NCBI GenBank assembly: GCA_017854855.1
Contig: JAFMGZ010000004.1
Coordinates: forward strand, 1 to 64,000
DNA length: 64,000 nt
Reading direction: 5' to 3'
Source: Sulfitobacter sp.
GTDB taxonomy: Bacteria > Pseudomonadota > Alphaproteobacteria > Rhodobacterales > Rhodobacteraceae
Below the pieces are notes generated by a model. The model searched no databases. It saw only the letters and a list, made by a program, of their open reading frames with translations, and was not told the origin of the DNA. The position numbers and the translations under genes were made by a program. The first letter of the stretch is position 1; every line of letters starts with the position of its first letter. Shown here one piece after another: positions 1 through 10,162 of this stretch.

Positions 1-312
1 TTCACCGGGCGGGCGATCAAGAATATCACCGATGCGGTCAAAGTGCGGGCGATGGACTTTGAACTGCCCGATGAATGGATGGAGCAGCCGGATCTGTTTC
101 TGTTCAAAGGCTATGAAGAGAAGAAGGCGATGATCGAGGATATGCGCCAAGAGGTCACAGTTGAGATGGTGGTGCAGGAGATCAACCGCTATGCCGATTC
201 AGAGTTCCGTTATGCGGATAAGTCGGACGAGGTGGCGATTGAGAACGCCGTGCGGGATATGGGACGGATGGCTGAGGCGAAGAAGCGGTATTTGAGCGGG
301 GGTGAGGGGTGA
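1..312 (+). CDS. AAA-type ATPase, C-terminal end (5' truncated by window)
   Basis: Reading frame 1 is open from the first base and ends at a stop at 310-312, so 103 residues of a longer protein are visible. The segment starts FTGRAIKNI, which resembles the sensor-2 region (GR-A/D-I-xN-I) of AAA+ ATPases, followed by a charged helical tail. No Walker motifs are in view, so the ATPase call is inference; it is supported by the next gene, a DUF6638 protein, which as I recall often follows an AAA ATPase gene in Rhodobacterales. The next gene starts 85 bases downstream in another frame, so co-transcription is likely. Confidence 0.5.
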   Translation, partial: FTGRAIKNITDAVKVRAMDFELPDEWMEQPDLFLFKGYEEKKAMIEDMRQEVTVEMVVQEINRYADSEFRYADKSDEVAIENAVRDMGRMAEAKKRYLSGGEG

Positions 313-397
313 GCTTGCCAGTCTCCATACCGGGGATCGCAATGGCGATAGCTTTGGCGCAAGGGGCGCTGAGGGCCCAGTTTGGCAGGGTGTGCCC

Positions 398-1735
398 ATG
401 CAACGGTTGATCCGGCACGGCCTGATGTTTGGCAACCTGTTCCATGTGTCTTCGCCGGCGCTGGTCGAGAGGTATAACCGTGCGCTGGTGCATTTGACGG
501 GCAAGACGACGGCGCTGGCTGATTTCCACATTGATATTTCGGGATATTCGCCTGAGGTGGGGGATGAACTGGGGGATCATGCCTACCTGAACCATGCAGG
601 TGTGAACCGGCAGTTTATCTTGCTGAGTATGGAACAGCGGCGTGCGCCCTTGCTCAATATGAAATTCTCCACCTCTCGTGCGATCCTTCAGGATTTCATC
701 GCGCAGAATGAGGTGTCGCTTTTTGCGCTGACGGCCAAGGATGCCATCGCGGGGGAATTGGTCAATTCGGTTTATGATGTCTCAACCCCGGCGCGGCTGT
801 TCGACATTCGCCGGGTTGAGATTGAGGCGGATACAACTGCGGGCACCGTGCGCGATGCTGAAAAGCTGGCCCGGATGGTTGAGCGGTTCAAGACCGAGCC
901 GGACGGCTGGTTTGATGATGTGTTGATTGCGCAGATGATCGAACTGGCGGGCAAGACCGGGGATGTGGTGCGCAATCCGGTGCGGTTGAAACAGATGGGA
1001 TTTGACCAGCGCAATTTCTGGACGGCGCATTTTGGCGGTCTTTATCTGTTTCAGGATGTGGAACATCCGGCGGTGATTGCGCCCAGTGGCACGGGCCATC
1101 TGGGGGATTTGCCGGTCAAATATGTCTTTGATGCCAGCCAGCGGAACCGGATTGCGCAATTCTTTGAATATAACCGCCTGACCGAAACCATTGTGGAGGG
1201 ACGCCGGGACCGGGCGGCGGCGATCTTGCGACAGAAGATGGATTTCATTCTGGTGGATGCGGTGGCGGATCAGGGGGTTGACCTGTCGGGGGCCACGCGG
1301 CGCGATATGCGGCGGTTGGCGCGGGAGCATCACGCGAAACTGCCGCAAGAGTTTCATGCGCTGGGCGCATTGGTGAACTGGGCGGAGAATGGCGGGCAGT
1401 GGCCCCGCATCGCATCGGACCATCCGGCGTATTTCTATACGCTGCGGGCGAGTGATACCAAGGATGCGCCCTTGGTGAACATGTTGCTGGCAGAATTGGC
1501 CCCCAAGGATGCGCGCCAGATGTATATCTGTCACAAGGAATTGTTCTATCGCACCTATGCGGGCTGGGCCGAGGCGAAAAAGGCCTATGTTGTTGATTTT
1601 CTTGTGGCCGAGTATCAGGTGGACAAGGCGGGTGCGCGGGCAGAGTTGTTTGGGCATGACGCCGCGATGGTAGAGCCCGAACAGGACATGATCGCGCGGG
1701 TTGGCCCTTGGGGTGCAGTGGGGGGACGCAGATGA
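398..1735 (+). CDS. DUF6638 family protein
   Basis: A 445-residue protein of unknown function. I recognise the N-terminal pattern (LIRHGLMFGNL, then LVERYNRAL and HIDISGYSPE) as that of the DUF6638 family of Rhodobacterales. There is no signal peptide and no membrane segment, so it is probably cytosolic. The open frame extends upstream to 302, but the family N-terminus fits the ATG at 398; no strong ribosome binding site is visible at either place. Its stop overlaps the next start (ATGA at 1732-1735), so it is translationally coupled to a small membrane protein. A partnership with the upstream ATPase is inference from gene order. Confidence 0.65.
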   Translation: MQRLIRHGLMFGNLFHVSSPALVERYNRALVHLTGKTTALADFHIDISGYSPEVGDELGDHAYLNHAGVNRQFILLSMEQRRAPLLNMKFSTSRAILQDFIAQNEVSLFALTAKDAIAGELVNSVYDVSTPARLFDIRRVEIEADTTAGTVRDAEKLARMVERFKTEPDGWFDDVLIAQMIELAGKTGDVVRNPVRLKQMGFDQRNFWTAHFGGLYLFQDVEHPAVIAPSGTGHLGDLPVKYVFDASQRNRIAQFFEYNRLTETIVEGRRDRAAAILRQKMDFILVDAVADQGVDLSGATRRDMRRLAREHHAKLPQEFHALGALVNWAENGGQWPRIASDHPAYFYTLRASDTKDAPLVNMLLAELAPKDARQMYICHKELFYRTYAGWAEAKKAYVVDFLVAEYQVDKAGARAELFGHDAAMVEPEQDMIARVGPWGAVGGRR

Positions 1736-1998
1736 TTGGATTTATCCGGCTGGTGATCATGCTGTTCGTGGCGCTGACGGTTGTCTATGTCAGCCTGTCA
1801 TTCTACAGCCGCGCGGTGCGCAAATCAAAGCTGCGGCAGAAATGGCATGACGGCAAGCAGCTGGTGGACCGTGATACCTTTGTGCAGCGCGGGCTGGAAC
1901 GTTATGACAGTTCTATCCGGCGCAAGCTGATATGGGGCGTCTATGTGGTGCCATTGGTGGTGATCGGGGTGATCATCTACCTTACGAATTTCACCTGA
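1732..1998 (+). CDS. small two-helix membrane protein
   Basis: An 88-residue protein with two predicted membrane segments, at about residues 3-25 and 66-86, joined by a strongly basic loop (SRAVRKSKLRQK and later SSIRRKL) that should lie in the cytoplasm. The start at 1732 gives an ATGA overlap with the preceding DUF6638 gene; a start at 1708 is also in frame but would overlap that gene further. The next gene begins 10 bases downstream. No family is recognised. Its constant company with a DUF6638 protein and a DUF1523 protein suggests a shared envelope-associated role, which is only inference. Confidence 0.6.
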   Translation: MIGFIRLVIMLFVALTVVYVSLSFYSRAVRKSKLRQKWHDGKQLVDRDTFVQRGLERYDSSIRRKLIWGVYVVPLVVIGVIIYLTNFT

Positions 1999-2008
1999 AA
2001 GGGTTACT

Positions 2009-2641
2009 ATGTTTACGATCATCAAATGGGTTTTCTGGAGCGTCTTTTGGGTGCTGGTGATCAGTGTGTTTCATTACACGCTGCCGCAGGTTGATATCGT
2101 GCGGGTCACCGATACCTATGAAAAGCGGATCGACCCGGGCGAGAATTCATTGTTCTGGGCGCAGGCCGATGTGGGGTCTGACGGTACCTTGGCGAACCGC
2201 GATGTGTTTTTCATCCAGACGCGGCGGGCCAAAGGGGATGTGATGGTTTACCGCAATGAGGATACCGGTTGGGGCTGGCCGCCCTATTTCAAGTTTGACA
2301 CATCGAACCTGCAGGCAGAGGCTGCGGACGCAAAATCAACTGCCGGGTCTGCGCAATATTATGCGCTCAAGCATTATGGCTGGCGCAACGAGTTCTTTAC
2401 GATCTTTCCGAATGCGATTTCTCTGCGCCCTGTGTCAGGGCCGGATGCGTCCAAGGGGATTCCCTATCTGAATATCATTATCATCACGTTGTTTGCGGCG
2501 CTGGCCTGGGCGGTCTGGGTGCGTTGGCGGCGGTTTCGCATGGCCCGGATTGATCCGACGCTGGAGGCGATCGAAGATGATTTTGCGGAAAAAGGCGGCG
2601 CTGTCCTGCGTTGGCTGGCAAGCTGGAAGAAAAAGACCTGA
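2009..2641 (+). CDS. DUF1523 family membrane protein
   Basis: A 210-residue protein with an N-terminal membrane helix (about residues 4-26), an extracytoplasmic domain of about 120 residues, a second helix (about residues 150-170) and a basic cytoplasmic tail ending in a run of lysines. The stretch after the first helix (DIVRVTDTYEKR) and the mid-domain aromatic cluster (WGWPPYFKFD) match my memory of the DUF1523 family of Rhodobacterales. The function is unknown. It follows the small membrane protein by 10 bases and closes the run of four plus-strand genes; the next gene is convergent with only 21 bases between stops. Confidence 0.65.
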   Translation: MFTIIKWVFWSVFWVLVISVFHYTLPQVDIVRVTDTYEKRIDPGENSLFWAQADVGSDGTLANRDVFFIQTRRAKGDVMVYRNEDTGWGWPPYFKFDTSNLQAEAADAKSTAGSAQYYALKHYGWRNEFFTIFPNAISLRPVSGPDASKGIPYLNIIIITLFAALAWAVWVRWRRFRMARIDPTLEAIEDDFAEKGGAVLRWLASWKKKT

Positions 2642-2662
2642 CAGGGTGCCGCGCGCGTCCGT

Positions 2663-4240
2663 CTAATCCGAGAACAGATGGTGCGCCTGAAGGATTTCGG
2701 CTGCTTTGTCTTTGGGGATGCTCAGAAACTGGGTCAGGGCCTCGGCGTTTTGGTCTGCGTCGGCGTGTTCGCGCATGCGGCTGAAATTTTCGAACTGGGC
2801 ATCGTGCAGCTGGTCGGATTCAAAGGCCATGTCATTGCGAATGGTGGGCAGCAGCCGTTGCAGTGTTTCAAGCGAGGTGTGATCCCCCGCCAGTCCCACG
2901 CGCATGGCGTGTCCTGTCAGATAGGCATCGGTGAACTGACATTCGATTTCCAGAATGCGCGTGGTAGAGCGGTCAGTGGTAAAATCATTCAGCAGGTCAA
3001 GGTTTTCGGGATCCATGCAGATCAGCAGTTTGTCCGTCCCGAAATAGTCAAACAGCATCCGCATCATTGTCCGGCGGTGACGGTGGCGTTTTTCCAGCGT
3101 GTTCTGGATGCCGCCCAGATCGGGCAATGCCGTGTCCTGTTCGTTAAAAAGGTATTCGATCGCGGGCACATTGGTGACCTGCCGGATACGTTCAAGCACC
3201 CGTTTGGCCACATGCCATTTCTTGCACACCACGATCAGCAATTCGCGTTCGCGGCCTAAGGTGCTGTCAGCCTCCCAGAACCGGGTGGCAAAGCGGCGCC
3301 CGATACGGCCCCGGCCGGTCAGGAACCTGTACAGGCTGCCGCCTTCGTTGCTGATCTGGAAATTGACGCCCTTGGCCACATAGAGCAGTCCAAGCCTGCG
3401 CTTGAGGTCTTTTGCCTCTGGGCTGATTTTGCGCGCGAAAAGATAGTCCTGAGACATCAGCATTTCATAGTGGTCGTTATAGAAGTTCACCGGCATCCCG
3501 TAATCGGTGAACATCAAGAAGGTCAGCGTGCGCGAGCGGATTTCCTGGTCGGGGACCAGATGCCTGACGAGGGTTTGGAAATAGGTTTCATCCGGAATCC
3601 AGGTGGTTCGAAAGAAACGCACAACATCACGGCGTTTCCGGGTAAATTCCATCACCTTTTCAATCGTTTCGCGCCGCAGACACCACCATTGGCTGCCGAT
3701 CATTATTTTCAGGTCCTGCGGTATCTTGCGCGTGAGGCCCAGCCGCTTTTGGACTTCATACAGGAAATAGAACAGCTTTTTATGTTCGCGTTCATTGACC
3801 AGATGGCGGTAGATCAGCCGTTCCTCGCGCCATCCAGTCTTGATCCAGTTGCTTTCGAAAAAATCAAAGCTTTCGACGAAATCTGCATCATTGGCGTCCA
3901 GAAACTGATGGGTGTATTCGGCGGACTTGATCGCCATGCAATCCCCCGACAGCATGTAGAAATGCGTGGCGCGCGGAAAGGCATCGAGCGCGGACTGCAC
4001 GGCGTTCAGCGTTGCCTGCACCAATGACCATGCGCCCCAGCCGCATTTCACCCGTTTTTTGGCGAATGTGACGTTGGGGTTGTTCTTGAGGGCTGTCATG
4101 ATCTGGGCAAAGTCAGCCGGATCGGCAGAGGCGTCAAAGTGGATGGAGATGAAATCGCCCGCATCTGTCAGGCGTTCCGCCTGCCGGATAACGGCATCGG
4201 GATCCTTGTGACACAGCAGGATATAGGCGATTTTTGCCAT
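2663..4240 (-). CDS. GT14-like (core-2/I-branching) glycosyltransferase with DUF5928-type tail
   Basis: A 525-residue protein. The first half begins AYILLCHKDPD and carries features of family GT14 beta-1,6-N-acetylglucosaminyltransferases (IHFDASAD, HFYMLSGDCM, GSQWWCL, WIPDETYF), so it probably transfers a sugar, perhaps GlcNAc, to a surface glycan. The second half (from about residue 300) matches the DUF5928-type extension that I associate with rhodobacterial members of this family; its role is unknown. There is no signal peptide, so it should act in the cytosol or at the inner membrane face. It is divergent from a sulfotransferase gene across 143 bases, which suggests joint work on a sulfated glycan. 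Confidence 0.75.
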   Translation of the reverse strand: MAKIAYILLCHKDPDAVIRQAERLTDAGDFISIHFDASADPADFAQIMTALKNNPNVTFAKKRVKCGWGAWSLVQATLNAVQSALDAFPRATHFYMLSGDCMAIKSAEYTHQFLDANDADFVESFDFFESNWIKTGWREERLIYRHLVNEREHKKLFYFLYEVQKRLGLTRKIPQDLKIMIGSQWWCLRRETIEKVMEFTRKRRDVVRFFRTTWIPDETYFQTLVRHLVPDQEIRSRTLTFLMFTDYGMPVNFYNDHYEMLMSQDYLFARKISPEAKDLKRRLGLLYVAKGVNFQISNEGGSLYRFLTGRGRIGRRFATRFWEADSTLGRERELLIVVCKKWHVAKRVLERIRQVTNVPAIEYLFNEQDTALPDLGGIQNTLEKRHRHRRTMMRMLFDYFGTDKLLICMDPENLDLLNDFTTDRSTTRILEIECQFTDAYLTGHAMRVGLAGDHTSLETLQRLLPTIRNDMAFESDQLHDAQFENFSRMREHADADQNAEALTQFLSIPKDKAAEILQAHHLFSD

Positions 4241-4383
4241 TCTGGAAACGATCTGCTCTTTTGCCCTTGGTTGTTTATGTTGATAAAGGTGAAGATGGAT
4301 TGAATAAACACCATTAATTTGCTTTTTTGCAGCAAAGCGGAACTGTTGCCTAAAACAGTCATAATAAACAGAGGACGAGCGCC

Positions 4384-5202
4384 ATGGGATTTCCGGGAAC
4401 CTGGATGACAGAGAGCGAGAGCGTGGTCTACCGCGTTGTCCCGAAATGTGCCTGTTCGACGATCGGACAGATCATGTATTATTCCGATCACGGCACGTTT
4501 TTTGACGGCGACATCCATGATGCCAAGTCAGGCATGCATAAATGGGCGTTGGACCCTTCGCAGGCCCCGATCATGACCAACGTGCGCAATCATGCCTCTT
4601 TTGCCTTTACCTGCGTGCGCAACCCCTACACGCGGGTCCTTTCGTCATTCTTTGACAAGATCTGCGGTATTCAGCGGAACGGCAAGCGGTATCGCGGAAA
4701 CATGGTGCCGTTGCTGGTCCAGAAATACGGGATCGAGGTTGGGGGCGAGGATGGCAAACAGGACTTTGACCAGATTGCCAGTTTCCGCCGCTTCTTGTTG
4801 TTTGCCCGTGACACCATCCGCTGGCGCCGCCCCATGGACCCTGACATTCACTGGTCTGCGGTTTCTGGCCATGTCAGCACCTTCATTGCCAACGGCGGCA
4901 CCTATGACAAGATCATCTGGACCGAGAGTTTCAATGAGGGGATGCAGCAGGTTCTGGATGCGATAAAGACCCCTCATCCCGTCAACCTTGAGGAAATCCC
5001 ACGCTTTAACGAAAGCGAAGGGCATGGACCCAAGCGCGCGCATCCAGTTGAGGATTATTTCGACGACCTGTCGATGCATCTGGTGCGCGAAATCTACAAG
5101 CGTGATTTCGATCTGTTCAAATATGACTTTGACAATCCGGGCAACAAGATGCCGATTGGCGAAATAGATCTGGATGAGGTGCACGCGAAGCTGGGCGATT
5201 GA
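4384..5202 (+). CDS. sulfotransferase family protein
   Basis: A 272-residue protein with the two signatures of PAPS-dependent sulfotransferases: a 5'-phosphosulfate loop near the N-terminus (VPKCACSTIG) and a 3'-phosphate site (VRNPYTRVLSSFFDK). It resembles the sulfotransferase_2 (carbohydrate/heparan-type) group more than the small-molecule group. The predicted reaction is transfer of sulfate from PAPS to a hydroxyl of a sugar or similar acceptor; the acceptor cannot be read from the sequence. The ATG at 4384 is preceded by GAGG at a 9-base distance. It is divergent from the GT14-like gene and is followed by smpB after 105 bases. Confidence 0.8.
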   Translation: MGFPGTWMTESESVVYRVVPKCACSTIGQIMYYSDHGTFFDGDIHDAKSGMHKWALDPSQAPIMTNVRNHASFAFTCVRNPYTRVLSSFFDKICGIQRNGKRYRGNMVPLLVQKYGIEVGGEDGKQDFDQIASFRRFLLFARDTIRWRRPMDPDIHWSAVSGHVSTFIANGGTYDKIIWTESFNEGMQQVLDAIKTPHPVNLEEIPRFNESEGHGPKRAHPVEDYFDDLSMHLVREIYKRDFDLFKYDFDNPGNKMPIGEIDLDEVHAKLGD

Positions 5203-5307
5203 GCGGGGCCGCGTTGGTCCCGGTGGGCGGCATGGACGGCCTTTGACCTCGCGTGGGTGCACAAGTCGCTCAGGCGGTGACTTGCACGCGCGGGGATGCC
5301 AGCTTAA

Positions 5308-5805
5308 ATGGCAGGTATGGCACAGGTCAAATCATCATCCAAATCGGACCCGAACTACAAGGTCATCGCAGAGAACCGTCGCGCACGCTACGATTACGCG
5401 ATCGAGGAGGATATCGAGTGCGGTATCATGCTTGAAGGGTCAGAGGTAAAATCGCTGCGCAACGGCGGGGCGAATATTGCCGAAAGCTATGCGGCTGTTG
5501 AGGATGGGGAACTGTGGCTGGTGAACAGCTATATCGCGCCCTACAAACAGGCCAAGACCTTTGGCCACGAAGAACGCCGCCGCCGCAAGCTGCTGGTCAG
5601 CCGCAAGCAAATGGCAGACCTGTGGAGTGCGACCCAACGCAAGGGGATGACGCTGGTGCCACTGGTGATGTATTTCAACCATCGCGGCATGGCCAAGGTC
5701 AAAATCGGCATCGCCAAAGGCAAGCAAAACCATGACAAGCGCGAAACCGCCGCCAAGCGTGATTGGTCACGTCAGAAATCCCGCCTGCTGAAAGACCACG
5801 GTTAG
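5308..5805 (+). CDS. smpB: SsrA-binding protein SmpB
   Basis: A 165-residue protein typical of SmpB, which binds tmRNA and brings it to stalled ribosomes for trans-translation. Visible family features are NRRARYDY near the N-terminus, the segment [10 protein letters not shown], the motif NIAESYA, and a basic C-terminal tail ([18 protein letters not shown]) that is disordered until it enters the mRNA channel. Two in-frame ATGs exist, 5308 and 5317; 5308 has a GGGGA eleven bases upstream, while 5317 fits the usual family N-terminus. tmRNA itself is not in the window. Confidence 0.93.
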   Translation: MAGMAQVKSSSKSDPNYKVIAENRRARYDYAIEEDIECGIMLEGSEVKSLRNGGANIAESYAAVEDGELWLVNSYIAPYKQAKTFGHEERRRRKLLVSRKQMADLWSATQRKGMTLVPLVMYFNHRGMAKVKIGIAKGKQNHDKRETAAKRDWSRQKSRLLKDHG

Positions 5806-5969
5806 GATGTGACCGCCCTGCTGGTCGGTCTGGCCTGCTGAAACCTGCCGTCTTTGACAGCTGTGCCGGTATTGCACTGCACCAAGAGGCCCCCGTGACG
5901 CGGGCGCACTCTTGCCAGTTTCGACGCGCAGCGCTAGGCAAGGTCAGACCCGCGAGGAAAGGAACGCCC

Positions 5970-6824
5970 ATGTCTGATGATCCCAAGACACTCGTGTCAA
6001 CCGCATGGTTGGCAAAGCATCTCAAGGACCCTGATCTGCGTTTGCTGGATGCATCTTGGTACCTGCCCGATGCTGGCCGCGACCCAAAAGCGGAATATGA
6101 GGCCGCCCATATCCCCGGCGCGCGGTTCTTTGACATTGATGAAATTTCCGATGCGCGCTCTGAGCTGCCGCATATGGCCCCCCCGGTGGAAAAATTCATG
6201 TCCCGGATGCGGGCCATGGGTGTGGGCGACGGGCATCAGGTTGTGGTCTATGATGGCGCAGGATTGCTGTCGGCCGCGCGGGTCTGGTGGCTGTTCAAGC
6301 TGATGGGACAGGACAATGTCGCCGTTCTGGATGGCGGCCTGCCCAAATGGGTGGCCGAAGGCCATGAGACCGAAGACATGCCGCCCATCCCGCGCGATCG
6401 TCACATGACGGTGCGGTTGCAGAACCAGCTGGTGCGCGATGTGACCCATGTGGCCCATGCCTCCAAACTGGGCACGCCGCAGATCGTGGATGCCAGATCC
6501 GCAGAACGGTTTCGCGGCGATGCGCCCGAACCCCGCGAGGGGCTGCGCGCAGGGCATATCCCGGGCGCACGAAACGTGCCCTACACGCTGCTCTTGAATG
6601 ACGACAAAACGATGAAAACCCCCGATCAGACCCGCGCCATTTTCGAGGCGGCCGGTGTTGATCTGGACCAGCCGATCATCACCTCCTGCGGGTCAGGCGT
6701 GACAGCAGCCATCCTGGCGCTGGCGCTGGAACGTATGGGGCACAAGGACTGGTCACTTTATGATGGATCATGGGCCGAATGGGGGATGTTCCCGACCGTG
6801 CCCGTCGCAACCGGAGATGCATGA
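5970..6824 (+). CDS. sseA: 3-mercaptopyruvate sulfurtransferase
   Basis: A 284-residue protein with two rhodanese domains (about residues 8-130 and 160-280). The second holds the catalytic loop CGSGVTA with Cys240, the form typical of 3-mercaptopyruvate sulfurtransferase, which moves sulfur from mercaptopyruvate to an acceptor such as thioredoxin or cyanide. The first domain is the inactive copy, with Asp in place of Cys (VVVYDGAG). The ATG at 5970 is preceded by GAGGAAAGGA; the open frame runs further upstream but without a better site. It touches the aminotransferase downstream (TGATG), which could supply mercaptopyruvate by transaminating cysteine. Confidence 0.92.
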   Translation: MSDDPKTLVSTAWLAKHLKDPDLRLLDASWYLPDAGRDPKAEYEAAHIPGARFFDIDEISDARSELPHMAPPVEKFMSRMRAMGVGDGHQVVVYDGAGLLSAARVWWLFKLMGQDNVAVLDGGLPKWVAEGHETEDMPPIPRDRHMTVRLQNQLVRDVTHVAHASKLGTPQIVDARSAERFRGDAPEPREGLRAGHIPGARNVPYTLLLNDDKTMKTPDQTRAIFEAAGVDLDQPIITSCGSGVTAAILALALERMGHKDWSLYDGSWAEWGMFPTVPVATGDA

Positions 6825-8008
6825 TGTTTGAAACCCTCAAGGCGCAGCCAGCAGATAAGATCCTGGCCCTGATGCAGATGTACCGCGACGACCCGCGCGA
6901 TACCAAGGTCGACCTTGGCGTGGGCGTTTACAAGGATGCCACGGGCCTGACCCCGGTGATGCGCGCGGTCAAAGCCGCGGAACATCAAATCTGGGAAACC
7001 CAGGACAGCAAGGTCTATACCGGGCTTGCCGGTGATCCGGCATTCGCGGATGCGATGATCGCGCTTATCCTGGGCGATGCGGTGTCGCGTGGCTCTGTGG
7101 CGGCTGCGGCCACGCCGGGCGGTACGGGGGCTGTGCGCCAGGCCTTTGAAATGATCCAGATGGCCAAACCCGATGCGCGGGTATTCGTCTCTGATCCGAC
7201 ATGGCCCAACCACCTGTCGATCCTGAAATACCTCGGCATGGAAGTCGTCCCCTACCGCTATTTCAACGATGAAACACGCGGCGTTGATTTTGACGGCATG
7301 ATCGCAGACCTCAAGACCGCCCATGCCGGCGATGTGATCTTGCTGCACGGCTGCTGCCATAATCCGACAGGGGCCAATCTGAACGCGGCTGAATGGGATG
7401 TGGTGATCAAACTGCTGCAGGACACGGGGGCCACCCCGATGATCGACATCGCCTATCAGGGTTTCGGCGATGGCCTGGACGCAGATGCGGCCGCCACGCG
7501 CAAGATCGCGGCAGCGGTACCTGAATGCCTGATCGCGGCCAGCTGCTCCAAGAACTTCGGCATCTACCGCGAACGTACGGGCCTGTTGATGGCCGTGACC
7601 GCTGATTCGTCGGCCCATGCGCTGAACCAGCAGACGCTGGCCTTCCTGAACCGGCAGAACTACAGCTTCCCGCCCGATCACGGGGCGCGGATCGTGACGA
7701 CGATCCTGAACGATGCGGCCCTCAGGGGCGATTGGATGGCCGAACTCGAAGAGGTCCGCAACGCGATGCTTGGCCTGCGCACTGATCTCGCGGCAGAACT
7801 GCAACGCCTGTCTGGCTCCGATCGTTTCGGCTTCATCGCCCAGCACCGTGGCATGTTCTCGCGGCTGGGCACGACCCCCGACAAGGTCGAGGAACTGCGC
7901 GTCAAACATGGCATCTACATGGTGGGCGACAGCCGGATGAATATTGCTGGCCTGAACGCCAGGACAGTGCCGATATTGGCCCATGCAATCATCGACGTAG
8001 GGATCTGA
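6824..8008 (+). CDS. aromatic amino acid / aspartate aminotransferase (class I)
   Basis: A 394-residue PLP enzyme of the AspC/TyrB type. Seen are the N-terminal DLGVGVYKD, the substrate-site HGCCHNPTGA, the cofactor Asp in MIDIAYQGFG, and the Schiff-base lysine (Lys243) in SCSKNFGIYRERTG. It should interconvert aspartate or aromatic amino acids with their 2-oxo acids. Two adjacent ATGs exist at 6821 and 6824; GGAG lies 7 bases before 6824, which fits better. The start overlaps the sseA stop by one base, so the two are co-translated; cysteine transamination to mercaptopyruvate for SseA is a plausible link but is inferred. A strong terminator follows. Confidence 0.88.
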   Translation: MFETLKAQPADKILALMQMYRDDPRDTKVDLGVGVYKDATGLTPVMRAVKAAEHQIWETQDSKVYTGLAGDPAFADAMIALILGDAVSRGSVAAAATPGGTGAVRQAFEMIQMAKPDARVFVSDPTWPNHLSILKYLGMEVVPYRYFNDETRGVDFDGMIADLKTAHAGDVILLHGCCHNPTGANLNAAEWDVVIKLLQDTGATPMIDIAYQGFGDGLDADAAATRKIAAAVPECLIAASCSKNFGIYRERTGLLMAVTADSSAHALNQQTLAFLNRQNYSFPPDHGARIVTTILNDAALRGDWMAELEEVRNAMLGLRTDLAAELQRLSGSDRFGFIAQHRGMFSRLGTTPDKVEELRVKHGIYMVGDSRMNIAGLNARTVPILAHAIIDVGI

Positions 8009-8055
8009 CCCTGGCTTCCGGGCGACACGCCCACCTCGCGACCGGGACAATCAAA

Positions 8056-8087
8056 AAAGGGGGGCGATACCGCTCCCCTTTCTTTTT
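8056..8087 (+). terminator. rho-independent terminator after the sseA-aminotransferase operon
   Basis: An 11-bp stem with one G-U pair (AAAGGGGGGCG with CGCTCCCCTTT), a 4-base loop, and then TCTTTTT. It lies 47 bases after the aminotransferase stop. Confidence 0.85.
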
Positions 8088-8181
8088 GGCCAAAAATACC
8101 TTGCAGGACGTCACCCGCCTGCGGTGCCCATGATCCTGTCCGCACGCGTGATGCAGGCACTCTGCCGATACAGCCGACATA

Positions 8182-8210
8182 AAAAACCCGGACCAATGGC
8201 CCGGGTTTTT
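8182..8210 (-). terminator. terminator of the glnK-amtB operon
   Basis: A 10-bp stem (AAAAACCCGG with CCGGGTTTTT) and a T-run on the minus strand, about 20 bases beyond the amtB stop. The flanking A and T runs make it potentially bidirectional. Confidence 0.85.
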
Positions 8211-8229
8211 CGGTCTTATGTATCAGAGC

Positions 8230-9555
<1,326 letters not shown>

Positions 9556-9567
9556 TTCGTCCTTAAG

Positions 9568-10056
<489 letters not shown>

Positions 10057-10162
10057 CTAAAAAATAGACGCTACGTTGACGGATAAAGGCTGCCACTGGC
10101 GCTAAACAAAGGTGAAAAAAGGCGCTACACTTATGAAAAAGAGCAGGCAGACCGGTCAAAAA

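Noticed and set aside
6758-8050. A 430-residue open frame antisense to the aminotransferase
   Set aside because: It mirrors the coding strand of a high-GC gene, has no recognisable motif, and the plus strand carries a full PLP enzyme.
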